NCBI GenBank assembly: GCA_903813345.2
Contig: CAIIXF020000006.1
Location: forward strand, 28,529,936-28,593,935
Reading direction: 5' to 3'
Source: Owenia fusiformis
Lineage: Eukaryota > Annelida > Polychaeta > Sabellida > Oweniidae
Length of the DNA: 64,000 bases
Below are positions 43,601 to 58,900 of the stretch, in pieces. The stretch's first letter is position 1. The number at the start of each line of letters is the position of its first letter. Position numbers and translations under genes: made by a program. Under the pieces are notes generated by a model. The model did no database searches, had not been told where the DNA came from, and was given only the letters and a program-made list of their open reading frames with translations.

Positions 43601-45687
43601 ACTGGCAGTTCCCATCACATCAGATCATTCTGTAGTTTCAAATCAAGGACGGCTTTTACTCATGTTGGATTTCTGAATTATAATTTACTGTTCATGTTTT
43701 TTCACACAATTTCTCTCTTAAATTTGAATGAACTGCCTGATTTTAATGTATTTCTATATAATATAGAGTATGGACTCAATGTGGGATTTCTTAATTTTTC
43801 ACATTAATCCTCACCTTTCCTCTTCTTTTCCATTTCAAAATATGACCATAATTATAGAAATTGTAAAATATGACCATGTTTATATAGATTACGGTAAGCT
43901 CATCATATCAGACAGCAGTTTCTCCCTGCAGGTGTTAATGCAAGGGAATAAATACGATCATTTAGGAATGTCAATTTCCTCAATGATACTCTTATGAAAA
44001 TTCAACAATTTCTATGTTTCTCATTTGAAATATATAACTGAACCTGTAAATATGTACAATAACTAATTTTATCCACAAAAATACAAAGATTAAGATACTC
44101 CGATAGTAATGCACATTGTATGATTTTAACATGAATTGCTTAAAGGAAGTAAAAATTATTTAGATATTATGATACATTATCGTAAGGGCTGATCATTAAT
44201 GTTCTATATTTCTTTAACAATTTAGCGGCTCATTTCAACTCTTTGTGCAAGCTCCTAATTGAATAGCCTTTTGCTCCCATTTAGATTATTTAATGAATAC
44301 AAGCATACTACGCATTGTTTCAGCGATCTCGATCTAACCTTTTAACATTCTTAAACAATAAACACTTAACCGACTGTGATATTTATACCGGTTTATGGCT
44401 TAAACCGCTAGCTAACTACAGTAATCATGGAGAAAAAATTACGACAAAAATTCCCAAATTATAATTCACGGCAGATCGAGTGAGAAACGGAAGGTTGTAA
44501 GATATTAATGTTTCCCGTTTGGAATTTTTCCTGAATAGGGACTTCAGTGGAACGATCTAGTAGGCAGGATACAGACTTTGGAGAATGCTTTAATAACACA
44601 CGGGTATTGTTTAAAAAATCTATTAAGGGCTTGTTTTTCCATGTTACTTGTATGAAAGATTGTACATTACCTATACTTATGGAAATAAAATAACCTTAAA
44701 AAAAAAAAAAAAACAAACCCCAATGATCTGATATTTATTTGGTTCATTAAAGCATGAATAATTTTTTGGTTTGTCTAGAAACAGCAATTGAATAATTTAA
44801 GATATTTTGTCATTAATCTGACTTGTACCACTTTAAAAAGCCATTGTACAAAAAACAATTAATTAGGATATTCCGTGGTCTATTTTCCATAATGACTCTG
44901 TGATGCGAACTGTTTTATTGTCTCCCATAGCTATTTACCATTCCATGTGAATTATTTGAACAAAAACATTTCAAGGATTATAAACAAATTGCCTCTCATG
45001 CAGACAAAAAATAATATGCAGCATTATTTAAAATATTTAAAATCATACATTACTTTAAAATATACCTAAGTAGTTTTTTGCCCAGCTTCCCCTAAAAGTG
45101 ACTTGAGAAGTAAAGTAAACCTCACTCAACTCATCATATTCCATCAATATTTAATTAAAACTGATAAATATTCCACAATGGCATTTAATTCTTAATGAAT
45201 GCAAAATAATATTTGACTTTTTTTGTTGGAATTTGCTTGAATGCGTTCTTAAGAAGATTCTAGTTATGGTTGAAATCTCCTGAAGAAAACTAAGGAACGG
45301 AATGCTCATTGCTCTCTATTGTTCTGTGTGATTGAACAATGGCTTATGTACAGCATAGTTAGTCACGCATCACTGAATAACATCCTAACTATACAAAATA
45401 TGCCATGCTGGTTAACTTCTCCCATGCAAAACAGGTCAAAAAGAAGGAAGGAAAACAAAAAATTAAAATAAACACACTTGAAGTTGGTAGTCAGAATAAC
45501 CCAGAAATGTAGAAAAAATGATAATGTTTTTTCACAAAATTGAAAAAATCATGAAATATGTTAGAATCACGATGAGATCATTTCTAAGGTTTCATGGGGA
45601 GCCTGTGTGTGCACGTAGGTTCAAGTCATGGCTCGGTGACGGTGGAAAGTTTCTGCTCCAGTGGCTATGTTGATTTTCCTCTTGTAA

Positions 45688-45697
45688 TGATTGACAG
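45688..45697 (+). promoter_or_regulatory. composite PBX-MEIS/PREP site TGATTGACAG
   Basis: An exact match to the decamer consensus for PBX with MEIS/PREP homeodomain partners. It lies in a less AT-rich, repeat-free island (about 45580-45790) of the 24-kb LMX1 intron. Confidence 0.35.
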
Positions 45698-47954
45698 ACT
45701 ACCAGCAGAGTCAACATGCGCTAGCTGAACCATGAAACCGTGTCAATAAACACTCCAGGCTATGATAGCAGCTATATGGCCATCCCACAATTAAACTCTA
45801 TTAAAAAATAGACGTTATCTTGGATGGTCAATACAAAAGCTTTTCGTAAATATTTTCATGATAGCGATACAGAGCTAACGTTGTTTATCAGGTAAAAACT
45901 AATGTTACCTGTCGACGGAATTATAGAAAAATATTATCACGGAAATGCAAATCGGTCATGATTCCGTTCTTTCAAGTAAATCTTTATATCAATAACATTG
46001 GTATATTTTAATTAACCTCTGTAATTACAACAAACAGTCTTAATTTATGGTAATTAAGGAAAACTATTAAGATTAAGATCATAAATGTAATAGACCTTGT
46101 CAACAAGCTTTTCAATAATTTAATTTGCATAAAAATATATGCTTTCCGGATCTCTTTCAATGAGATTAAAATTAAAAATACAATTATAGACAGAATGTTA
46201 TGAATAAAAAACAAGCAAAATATGACATAATAAAAATCTAGATTTTTACAAATATACTTTCACTAATATTGACAATGAGAAGTTGGCTATCAGGAACAAT
46301 AAAATATGTTTTTGGTTTTTTCAAAAGTTATGGTCGCACAAGCATATCATAAGGCCATAAACAAGGAAGGAATGGGGTGATTTCTAGAATTATGATCACG
46401 TTTATTTTTTCCCCAACGTCTGTTTGAAAATTAATATATAATAACTGATCATGCAAGTCCAACTGATTAAATATTGAGAGAAACTTGTGCGAAAACACTA
46501 AGAAACTTTAATCATTCTTAATATTAGAAACAAGTGATTTATATCTCGTGTACAGAGCTAGAATATTAGAAATTATATTTTCTGAAAGAAACATATAAAG
46601 AAAAAATATTTGCTATGAATATATAATACATCTTAGTAAATAATAATGGTACGCTTCATATTTTTAACAACAATTTAATAAATATTTTTTATTTGATTCT
46701 TGCCATTTATTTATTTATTTCTCTTATGAACATATATTATCAGGGAAAAACAAATGATTTCAGTTTAACAGCCTAACTTATTGGAAGCATTATATCCTAC
46801 ACTTTTTCTTGACACAAGAAAATTCTGAATATACGTCAGTCATTTTCCGCCAGACAATCGAACAGTTTGTATTGACAAAAGTAAAGTTATTAAAAGTTTG
46901 TAATATCAAACGTTTCATAATTTGAGAAAAGCAATCTTAAACCATGAAATTATTGGGTTTACTCAGTAATTAAAAGTTGGAGGTTGGTTAAGTTCAAATG
47001 ATGAGGCATCAGAGATTTTTCTTTCAAAAATATTCAAAATCTTTAACAAATATTCCTCGCCAAGGATTAATAAAAACAAGTGTGATATTCACAATTTTCT
47101 TGAATACAATTACACTATTCAACAATTTTCTTTTCATTTCACTCATATCACGTTATTCCAAGCAAGGACTACCAAGGAATTGGATGAACACATAAAACAG
47201 ATTTACTGGAAGGTTTCTGTATCAGCTCTATACTCAAAAGTTTAGCGGTTTTCTTGCTCTATTAGAAATCTGAATCCCTTGTAGGCAAATACGAACAAGA
47301 CGCAAAATATTTACTAATCACTGTTTAACAAGTAAATGTAATTGGAAGAAGCACAGTTTAATTAATAATCCTTAGCATTCTTTCTCTTTTCATAGAATCA
47401 TTTAGCCTCAATAAGAAAGGCCAGCAATATTTACTCAGAGTCAAAATTATATTTTTTATAGACTGTTATAACACGTTCCCATATTTAAATTCTAGATTTG
47501 GTCACAATGGCAATTATTTGAACATCTTTTTAATAAATAATTTGTATTGTTTTCAAGCATGCTGTTATATATATGAGGAAATGTGTCAGTATTTCACCAG
47601 ATTTAGAAATAACACTCGACATACTTTGCGACGTATTCCAAACATTATATATTATACATTTCAAAAACTGTTTTATTTGCTTTTTTAAAACTTTTGTATT
47701 TTAAATACACTGAAGGAGCCGTTCACATCTTAGAATCACGGCAGTTATCATAATGCTCAATACATCAGCAAACTGCAGGACTGCGATCAGATAAATTCAG
47801 TATCTGTTAAATAGTTTGCACAAGTAATTATGACAATTGCAGAACACAGGTGCATGGGGGTTGGGGTTGCATGCAGGATTACTAAAGGTGAATGTATATA
47901 CATGTGCACAGCAGTTTAGTGATATATAACACATACAAAGAGTAAACACATCAG

Positions 47955-48175
47955 GCCCCTAGCCAGGATTTGCCAAGGGGGGGGGGGGTTCAGTTTTCAA
48001 AAACTTCCAGGGGGGGTTCACATTTGACAATTTTGGCCCAAATATGGCTAAAATCACTTGAGAAGTGCTCAAAATAGTGAAAAACTGCATGATTTTGAAA
48101 GAATTTTTGGCCAGGGGGGGGGAGTTCGCCCGAACCCTGCAACCCCACCCCCCCCCTGGCTACGAGCCTGCACAT
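47955..48175 (+). repeat. dispersed TAGCCAGG..GGGGGGG repeat
   Basis: CCCCTAGCCAGGATTTGCCA with a G-run, then AAAAACTGCATGATTTTGAA and TTTTTGGCCAGGGGGG, closing with an inverted CCCCCCTGGCTACGAGCC. Copies also lie at 28325-28500 (minus) and 62810-62945, and a short piece at 55738-55770. Confidence 0.8.
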
Positions 48176-51100
48176 GTTTTCAACTGATCATATGTAAAAA
48201 TGTATCAATCATTACTATTCTAATGACTTTTCTGTATTTTAATCTTGTCCAATTATTCCTTACTCTTTCCAGTTTTACTCCAGTTAATGTTGTGCGTTTG
48301 TCATCACCATGGCAACTTGTTTTACCTCTTGTAGGAGCTTCTTTTCACTTATATAGAAGCTGCTACAATTCTCAGTTTCATTTTTAATCTAAACATCAAT
48401 GAAAAACTGTTAATTACATCCATTTGTAATAAAACTGCTAATTTGTAGTTTGACACTTCCCTTTCAAATTGTTCATTTTTCAAATCAAATTTCTCTTATT
48501 TCTGCTCAAAAACAGAGCTTTGTGCAGTTTTGTGTAAATTTCTTTTGTAATATAGAATAACAACAATATTCGTAGATTTCTGAAATCAGATTTCTTTCTG
48601 TTAGAAAAATGACATGGGTTGAATTATGGGTTTAATGACATGAACATTCGTTGTCAGAGTCCGTTGATCATTTATGGTGTGACACTGCCTGGTTATTACT
48701 TGGAATCCCTTTCTATATATCTACAGCTAATATAGCCAAACAGCTTTCTATCTTGTTTTATATTCTTCAAACAATAGCAATATTTTCTGCTGTTTAAAGA
48801 ATTTTTGGCCTATAGAATGCCTAATGTATCTCTTCATAAAAGTGCATTTTATTAACATAATATTGGATGTCGTGACTTTTTTTAAACACCAGGTTCTATA
48901 TTATATATAGTATATAAAAAATAAATAGTACTAAAATATAATAATAATAAAAACACTAACTTGGGAGAGTTGTCTGAGTATTTTTGTTGTCTATATATAA
49001 TAAATATGTTAATATGTTTAATCTATTACCATAGTAACATGTTTTTTTGTCATAACATATAGAAGGCAATGATAACAAAGGTCAGTTTTTTTTATAAAAA
49101 TCAATTTACATTTAAAAAGTAGGCTTACCATATATATTTTAAGTAATTGCATATAAGTAGGGACAATTTTAGGTAAATGCATTTTTATCTAAATCATTTT
49201 ATATGTACAATATGGATAAAGTTGTATTATACATAGCTCTGATGTATGTTGATTTTTATAAATTATAAAATCAACACCTTGAAAGTTACCTTTCATGCAA
49301 CGACCACCATTCATCCACAAACATAATTTGCTTGGATATAAAAGACATCCAAGAGCAAAATATCACCCAATCTCAACTTTTTTTAATTGACCACAATCTT
49401 GGGTATGAGCTTTAGTTAAATTGAAATCAGATCTGGCCTACAATGTGTGGTTGTCATTCAAAAAACCCTGTCCCTTACAAGTGGTACCTAGCTCTAATTC
49501 AAACTAATTAAATATTCATTATACGAATGCAAAAATAGGAATTGAAAAATAGATGAAAAAAGAACAATGTTTTTATAAAATTCACCTGTTTCATTTCTTA
49601 AGTTGTAGAAAACTGTTAAATTATTAATTCATAGTTTAACAGTTGTGCATTTAGGTCTCATTTAAAATTGATTGTTTTAAAATCAGTTTTTATCAAACCG
49701 TACATTTTCTTTTTCCATATATGATTATTTAGGATGCAAATTGAACCACATGGGAAGTTGATACAGATGCTACTACTGTGGGTCATTAACAGTTATGTAA
49801 TTTCACTACATGTACCGGTACATGTATACACATATGTATATATAGAATACAGTAATATATGATACATGTATGATGTTACGTGCAATAATTATAATATTAG
49901 GCAGGTGAAATTCAGATTTCAACTCCCTGAAAACAATGAACCCAAACAATTATGAGTCTTAATTGCCCCGATATTTATTATCATTAAAAAATATACTGAT
50001 ATTTAATTCTTTGTTGCAAATTGATGCCAATAAAGCATTGATCCTGATATTTCATGAGTATGCAAAATACAGAAGTAGATATTTCATGACTATACAAAAT
50101 ACAAAAGTAGATATTTCATGACTATACAAAATATAATAGTAGACATTTCATGACTTTATTTTTTATTCATTTATTGGAATCACTTTTAAAAAAGTGGCAC
50201 ACACAATTTGGGTAAGAAAAATGCCACAAAAATATATGTTTTGTATACAAAATACAAAAGTAGAAATTCAGATGAAATATCTAAACTACAAAGAACCTAA
50301 TAAGCTATTTAACTCATTCTAATTCATGTCAGAAATTGAGTTATTGAATAATTTTTTCATAAAAAAACATTTACTAATTAAAGATAATAAGCCAAGAATA
50401 AAAATGAAATTCACATATGTATCAATAGTCATAAACAAATAACAAAAATTGGCTACTCTAATGTTCTTATAGAGAAACTATAAACTACAATATACATGTA
50501 CCTGGTACACTTTGCAATTGAGATCGATCATGGAAGGATGGTGAGTATTTCTATCAATTCCAAGTTTAATATTGCAGATAAGAGTGATTTAGCATTTTAT
50601 TTGATAATTATCTCAATAACAGAGAGGATACCACAGAAATCAGCTGTTAGTTTATGATATGAACTTTTTTCATTTTTTCATTTATTGAGTTTTTCTGTAG
50701 AGTACAAATCTTGAAGAATTCCCACATTTTCGCATTTCGCCTCAGCATGGCAAACATTTCTCTTCATTGAATTTTGTGAGTAAAGGACATAAGTTTAATC
50801 GATATTATTCAAGTCCGTGCATGACCCATGAACAGGACATGCAAGGATAATTTTTATGAAATGCAAAAATGATCACGTAGCTAGTAGAGTTTATATAGAG
50901 TTTAGATTTACAATTGATTTTGATTTAAAACATTAGTTTCATATTTCATTATCACTCAACAAGTTGCTTTCAGAAATTTTCCCAGTGGACTGTTGACAAA
51001 AGGAATTATCTTACACACTTACATCTGAACACATCATCTTCGCTTGTGAAGTTCACATGCCTTTTAGTATACAAGGTGTAACATTCCAGGCCTATAGTCA

Positions 51101-52539
51101 GATTTTGCCAATAACTGCAATTTTTCCAAGTTTTAAACCTGAGTTTTGATATTTGCCCTTTTTGATCTTTAGGATTCTCTTAAAATCATCAGGACAGTTA
51201 TAAAATAAAAAATTAAAAAGAAAGGTTGTATGCATGCATGGAATTCCTATTCCAAGTGCTGAAAATGACATAAAATTTCAGTGAATTAATTTCCCCTAAA
51301 ATATTGAAATATATCTAAAAATGTAAATTCTTCGAACGGGCATAGCTGTCAAAGGATCATGTTTTGTACATATTTGGTTTCTAAAAGCATATTTAGACGT
51401 TACTCCAACATCAAATAGAGCTAACCAGAATCAACACTATAAGTGTGAGTTTCACTAGACTTCTAAGGGGATTATGTTAAAAGTCAGTGCCTAAATAACC
51501 ATTTGGAGTACCTATGTAAATGTCGGGATATAATGAGTTGCTAAACCACGTATACGAGAGATAGCGTTCATCTACGAAGCATCAATATTAATTAAACAAT
51601 CTGATGTGAATCGTAATGAGATTAAAAACATAATCCCTGAGAATAACTACTGAAGTATCAAATGTGTATATTTTAGTTAAATAATCATCCAGTGTAGTCT
51701 CTACATATGTTTTCAAAATATTTTCATACTGTGCACCTATTTTATAGACACATGGCCAATTCGTCACTTATTAACAACATCCTCAATAATCAACAAAAAT
51801 ATCCCGATAAATACAGTATACATAATCAACAAAGATTAAAAAGTCTAACATAAAAGTCGAATCATTATTATGACAGTTTCAGAAATTACTAAGCATATGG
51901 TATTATTTCTTGACTGCTGTACAGTTATCTATATTAGGTACCTGTATTATTTGCTGAAGTCTTTAGTTAACACCTTTCAAGAATCGGAGCATCTGGATTC
52001 AGAATGCCAAATGATTGGTCAGTTTGAGATAATTCTATTTAATGGGTCTTATCAAACGAGAAACGTTTCATATTGCAGTAATATATTTATGATATTATTC
52101 TTCAATTTGAGTGAGTTTAAAATCGTGTATGGAAAGTAAAGTGAGGAATTAGGGAGTATTTGGAATTAAAAATCCTTAAGAATTAACTCACTTTTATCGA
52201 ATGTAATGTACTACTGGAGAATAGATGTAACTTAAAATTTCAGCTATGATTGAATGAATGATTGAATTATCTGATTTTCAGACATTTTTATCTGACTGTT
52301 CATATTTTATTAAAATGTTCATATATTATTTAAATCGTTCATTTTTTATTTAAATTGTTCATTATAGGCAATTACATGTATATCACCCACTTAAACGATT
52401 TTACCTTAAATAACTCTTATTTACAAGCATTAGTACTCTATTGTTCAAATTATTTTTCTAAGATGACGCAAAAAGCCTAGAAATAATTAACAGTAACAAC
52501 TCATATACCTAGTATCACACAGATGTACTTTTGAGAAAA

Positions 52540-52960
52540 GCAATGGTAAACATATACTTTAGCAATGATAAACACATTTGGCAATGGTAAACACATTTGG
52601 CAATGGTAAATACATTTGGCAATGGTGAACACTTGTTTTAGAAATGACAAACAACTAATTTCAAAGTAACTTGGTGCACAACACCAATGGTAAACACATA
52701 TTACTAGCTATAGTAATAGTAAGCACATATTACTAGTAATGGTAAACACATAGTACTAGTAATGGTAAACACATGGTACTAGTAATGGTAAACATACAGT
52801 GCTAGTTATAGTAAATACATAGTACTAGTAATAGTAAACAAATAATACTAGTTATGATAAACACATATTACTAGTTATGGCAAACACATAGTACCAGTAA
52901 TGGTAAACAAATATTACTAGTAATGGTAAACACGTAGTACTAGTAATAATAAATACATTT
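52540..52960 (+). repeat. AATGGTAAACACATAGTACTAGT minisatellite
   Basis: About 18 units of 19-23 bp. The left part (AATGGTAAACACATTTGGC) and the right part (AATGGTAAACACATAGTACT) are two related subfamilies. Confidence 0.9.
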
Positions 52961-55900
52961 TTTTGAAACAATGGTATTTAACATCAATAATAATGGTCTT
53001 AACAATGGTAACACAGAATTTTATCAATGGTAACCATATACTTTTTCACATTTAATACCCAGGCATTTTGGTTTGAGAAAGTAACAAATTATATTTCTGA
53101 TGACATTTCTAATATAACCATGACAAAACCAACTAAATTCCCAAACATCAAACTTTATTTATTTGGGATTTTGTAATTCCTAACCTAAAACATACTGAAA
53201 CTTAATATTTCCTTAATAACTTATACTTTTCCTATTGAAATCATAAAAATCTGTTGTAAACATATACAGTATACAGCAAGGTTCTGTTTTATTTTATCTG
53301 CTACCTTATTTAGTATTCCAAGTTCAGCTCTGGACTGAAACTCATCAGCATTTAAATTACAAATCAGAGTCAAATCTCACAGTAAATTTGATTTGTACAC
53401 AATCAGATCCTTTGAACTGAACGCAGCAAATGCAAAAGTTTACCGAATGTGCCGCGTCAATGGATGTGTCATATTTGTGAATCAAAAAGGCAAAAGATCA
53501 TCAGTTTTTGCTAGAGTAGTTTGGCTGTAAACAGTCTATGTTAATCTTGTAACTGCTTCTATGGAGCTGTCAACTGGGCGGAATCTAAATGCGTTTCACC
53601 ATATTTTTGGTGTTTTAACCACAATCAAGGGGCGGAATTCATTACCTTTTCACAATGGTGAATCTCTAAAGAAAACTCTCCCAAAATTCTATATGCAAAT
53701 GATGGGTCCCGAATACAAAGAACCTATGAATACAAATGTGAGGAGATGCTATGTGAAAGACAACCCATTCAGGAGGATTTAAAAGATTTCAAAGATGTTT
53801 GGATCTAGAGGATAACCACGGCAACTGTACATCCGTGTTGGCAACCAGAAATGTCAAAATTTTTCCTTTACCCAACAAGCTCTGGTTGAAGTTGTGGCTT
53901 ATGATAGGTTTAAAAATCTGTTCAGTAGATCTTAACGGGAACACATTTTTGCCATTTGGTAAAACAATGGTTAGGTTTTGAAATGTGAAAAAGGTACAAG
54001 GTGGAAACGAGTCAAATACACAGGCAGAAGGCTGACAATCTAAATTATACAGAAATGTCAAAAATTCGCGAATTCAGTAAAATTCTAGAGAGATATAGCA
54101 CAACATAAGGATGAGAAAGGTGCCAGAAAAACATGTTTGCTTGACATTGTTGCATGTAACATCGGCAGGTTCAAACTCTTTCCGACATGCTAAGCGTCAA
54201 ATTTAATGACACAAAGTGTCAAAAGTTGAAATAATATGACAGAAAACACACTTCCGTGCCAGTTAAACTGAAACTGAAAAATACTTGTGTCAGAATTTTA
54301 TAAATTTGCTTCACTGCAAAACATAAATGCTTTATAAACTTTGTTACAATAAATATTTATCTTTTCATGCATAATGAGCAACATTCTTTTCAATATCTAA
54401 ACTTCATGAGCTTTCAGTTGGTCTCCCTCATTATACCCAGTAAAAATAATTATGTCATTATATTTCACTGTGATTTCCTTTAAGTTCTCACTCCGACCAC
54501 CCGTGACAATTTGTATAAAATACTATACTATACAGGGAAATGTTTATATAACATATTAAACTAAATGCACAGATATGTTTTTGTTGTATAATAGAAATAA
54601 CACAAATCACACTGATCAATCTGATTTCAATTTACATCAATGAGATGTACATTGATAAAAATACATAACCTTAGGTAGCATGTGTACGCAACTATTCAAA
54701 CCTGATTTAAGTAAACTTAAGAAGTCATCTAAGATTCCCAAAATGATAATGTTCTAATCATGAGACATGTCAAACAGGTATTTATCAGACCCCTTCTAAT
54801 ATGAGTGCCTATTATTTATTTTTTCTCTTTTATTGACTTAGAAAAGAAAATAAGCACTAAGAATGGAAAATATTAATGTGTACTGTCACACAGGAATCTG
54901 CATTACTTTAAAAGTTGACTTTATTGTATAATTCACCCGAATTCGAACATTTAGGTACTATCATTACAAATATTTTCAGAAGGGGTTAAGATAGCATCTT
55001 AGACCTGTTCAAAACCTGAAATTGGGGATCTCAAGTTTACTAAAGGCTGGCAGGGGTCACTGTGCCCACCCTCTCCTTCCATCAAAACTTTACGCACATT
55101 TGCCGCAAATAAAAGACCCATCAATCACTTACGTCACAAAAGACAGCTCTGTGAATTATGGAATTTTAAATCTTTTTCTCAGGCGGATGAAAATTTTGAA
55201 TGATAATGGGTGATAATAGATCCCCAGGGTTTGCATTCAAGATGTTATTATATCACTATAAATAGGATAACCATGCATAATTGGGACCCTGTGAGGAGAA
55301 TCTCGTAACACGGGCCAATGGTTTAATTGAAATGATATAACATACACATTCAGAAACTAATGTAAACCCCCTTATTCAAAATGTTTGCTTCGAATCCCTT
55401 TGCACATATTAAAAAATGCAAATAAAGTTAACTTAATTGCAATATTCTGGAGACAATAAATGGAATTCACTAGGGATGAAAAAATGTAAATAATGATTTC
55501 TAAAGTATACCTAATACGTAACCTAGCTAATTGACTTATCAAAAGATATTACTTATCTGTTTGTTCAAGAAAAAATTAACCTGGGTATTTCAAATATCTT
55601 TCTTCATTCGCAAGGTTACCATAATTTCTATTTTAGACGAAACTCCATTTTTATAATAATTAATAATATGACGATATTACACTATTTTTTAACACTCTAT
55701 TTTAGTCTAACTACATGTAGGTGTGAAGTATGATTTTACCCCCCAAACCCCCATCTTGGCTACAGGCCTGGGTATTAGTGCAAATAGACGTTTTAACATC
55801 GTACATCTTAGTAACTGTATTGTGCGCATATGTGAGCAAACCTCATCTATCACTGCCTAAGACAAAGGATACAAATGGATCATAAAAAATGCAATAAGAA

Positions 55901-58900
55901 AACAAGTTTCCGACAAAGTTTCAAAAAGAATGAGACACAATCAAGAGGTATTATTTATACAGTTCTGAATATAAAACAAGAAAAACGGTATATCAAAAAG
56001 GCCATAAAACATATTGTACATGCATATACATTTATATGTCCTATATTCATGCACATTTTTGTCATATTTTAGTGCTATCGAAGCATTCATGCAGGACTCC
56101 GTGCAATTAGCATATACCATTTCATCAAACCTTTGTATATGTCAAATTTAGAATTTTCTCTTAAATTGAACAACGTATATATCATCCTGAGCGATGCTAC
56201 ATAATTCAAATTTAAAGTATACAGTAATCCCTGTTAACTTCAATTTTTGTTTTAAAATGATACTTTTCTTCATTTATAATCATGACTCATGTAACATTTT
56301 ATTTATGGTAGGTTGGAACAATACTTTATAAATAATATGGTCCATTGAGCAACTGATTGTGCACTTTATAATTTCAAGATTCCATTCTATGCATTTCGTT
56401 TAAACACTCATTTAATTCTCAATCTTATATGTGGAATTTTCTTCGACATTTTATCTTGACATTCATGTCCATATGGAAAAATCTTCCAAATTAATTAATT
56501 TTTGAAATTAGTATATTTTTTCTTGTGTGCATTTTTCATATTTTTATTTTAAGATTATTAGCATATTATGACAACTTTCATTTTTGATATTTTATGATAT
56601 ATGGTCGTTTACTCCTGAATGTTTGGTTAAAATATATCTCAAACATAGTCCTGTATTGACCAAAATATCTGATTTCATATAATTGTTACGATTTAATGTT
56701 TCAATGAATTGATAAACTCCTTAAAAAATATATTTATGAAAAAGCTGATAAAATATTGTTATTTTATGCAGAGAAGTGAAAATGAAACAATTAGTCGAAC
56801 AATATCTGACACTTTCTTTCCATATGCGTATGACGTTTAACTATTTTACAGAATTTATTGTCATATTCATTGTCATTGCTAGACAATATTGCTGGGTATT
56901 ATGAGTCGATATTTTATCATATCGTCTTACAAGTTACTTGTTCTAATCTAAAATCGTGTTCTACAAAATGATAAATTTTACATTTACAAGAAATCCTCTA
57001 CAAAAATCATGATAGGAATTATATGTCTGTTTAATAAAAGATTAACTCCAATAGAAGAACTGACTTGGAATAAATAATTAGGACTGATAGAAAACTTAAA
57101 ATGTTTAAAAACACGAGAAAATCATTAAGTTTATTGACAATATTCATAAGAAAAACTCTATGTTTGAAGGGACAAGAATAAGCTAGAAAACTTGGTGTAT
57201 TTGCACAATGGCTCTAGGCGTATGCACCCATGTTTCACATACTATAAGTACACGATTGTCATATTTGATCGGCTTATCATCAAATTCTTAATCCCTTGTA
57301 TCACCTTGTTAAATAGCTACCTCTCAATTCCCTTCAGAAAAGTACAATTCCAATCAGTGAAAATGAACCGATTCAAAGAAATATACAATTGTTAAATGTA
57401 AATAAGAAGCGTATTATGGTCTACTATAAATAAAGATCAGACTTCTTTTTGGCCATTACACAATAGTTTACATCTATCATTAATGGAATGAATAGTTTAT
57501 ATAATTCGTTGATAATTCAAACCAATCATTTCCGTAAACGGGGCCCTAATCTCCAGTTTTAATTCACAAAGTATTTGAACTTGATTTGAAACATGTTATT
57601 TTTATGGAGCTGACCATTTATGGGTAGTAGACAAATACGGCTAACCATGGGGCATGTATGGATATTCTGTTTTCTGATCACCGGCATTATTTAAACAACG
57701 ACTTATATACTTATCTCTGAACATTTCCTCCTTGCTTTGATTGCAGACTTTATAATTCTATTAAGTATATTTATATTACACATAACGCTATCAAACCTAT
57801 AGAAGCTTTTTGGACATTTTCTGGCCCATTTCCCGGCTGGTTTAATGTCTTACTCAATCGGATTACAAGACAAAGTAGATCAAAAATACCTCTATATGCC
57901 ATACACATATTCTATATTATCATACTTATTTCTCGATTTTTTCTCTGAAATTTCCCTGAAATTTTTACTTCTTATTATATTCAAGCATATCAATTCCAAA
58001 ACATTATTCTTTAATTATTCACCGATAGGAAATAAAAACACAAATTCGGTAAATTTTTTTCTATAGGATTGAAAGTTCTCCTTGGCTTGTCTCTCCACTT
58101 CATCTCGCCACATAGCAACGTACATTCAAAGTTGTCCGTGGAGTGTTTTTCGCAAGTTTTGAGAGCTTGAGTAAACGCTAAGTGTGGCTAGGCACTTGGG
58201 TTGCCAGATGTCTCCGTATAAGATCCCCTCAAAGAAACTGCATGCTTAACCAGTAAATGTCACAATCATATACTATTCTATAAATTAGCATATAACATTG
58301 CAATAAATTCTCTCATTTAACTTGAAAACATCAGCATTTGTCGCATTATACTTTTGGCAGATATATTGTCCAGGAAATTCTGTCCATAAAGCATGTGTGA
58401 AATATCATGAACATGATAAATATATTACCCTATTTAGATGACTTGGGTAAATCAGAGATATCAATTAATATTGAAGTATGACATCAAGACAGAACTAAAT
58501 TGACATCATGATGACATCATTTTATTTTCATACCTTATTTTTATCAAATGATGAATACTGTCATAATTATTGATAGTACAGAGTACAATTATGTCAATTT
58601 ATTGACAAATGACAGATATTATAAAATTAAATCTAACTTGTGTAAGGTATAATTATAAATGTACCCAACTTCCCATTTCTCTTAAAGTGTAACACTTTTA
58701 GACACTTATATTTAGAAGAATTTCAAAATCAAAGAATGGCTTCCTGTGGTATACTATATAGATATTCTTAAAAAACGTTATTCTTAAAATTCTTCTAACT
58801 TTAATTGAACGAGTCTAATTTTGTAAATAAATATTGTAAGATATCATGGTAGAGTCATTATATAACTAATTAAAAATAACTACAATACTACAAATGAAAA

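Noticed and set aside
53561-54061. frames of 73 and 90 codons in the LMX1 intron as a nested gene
   Set aside because: No recognisable domain and no splice or conservation support; both strands are open in the same kilobase, as expected by chance.
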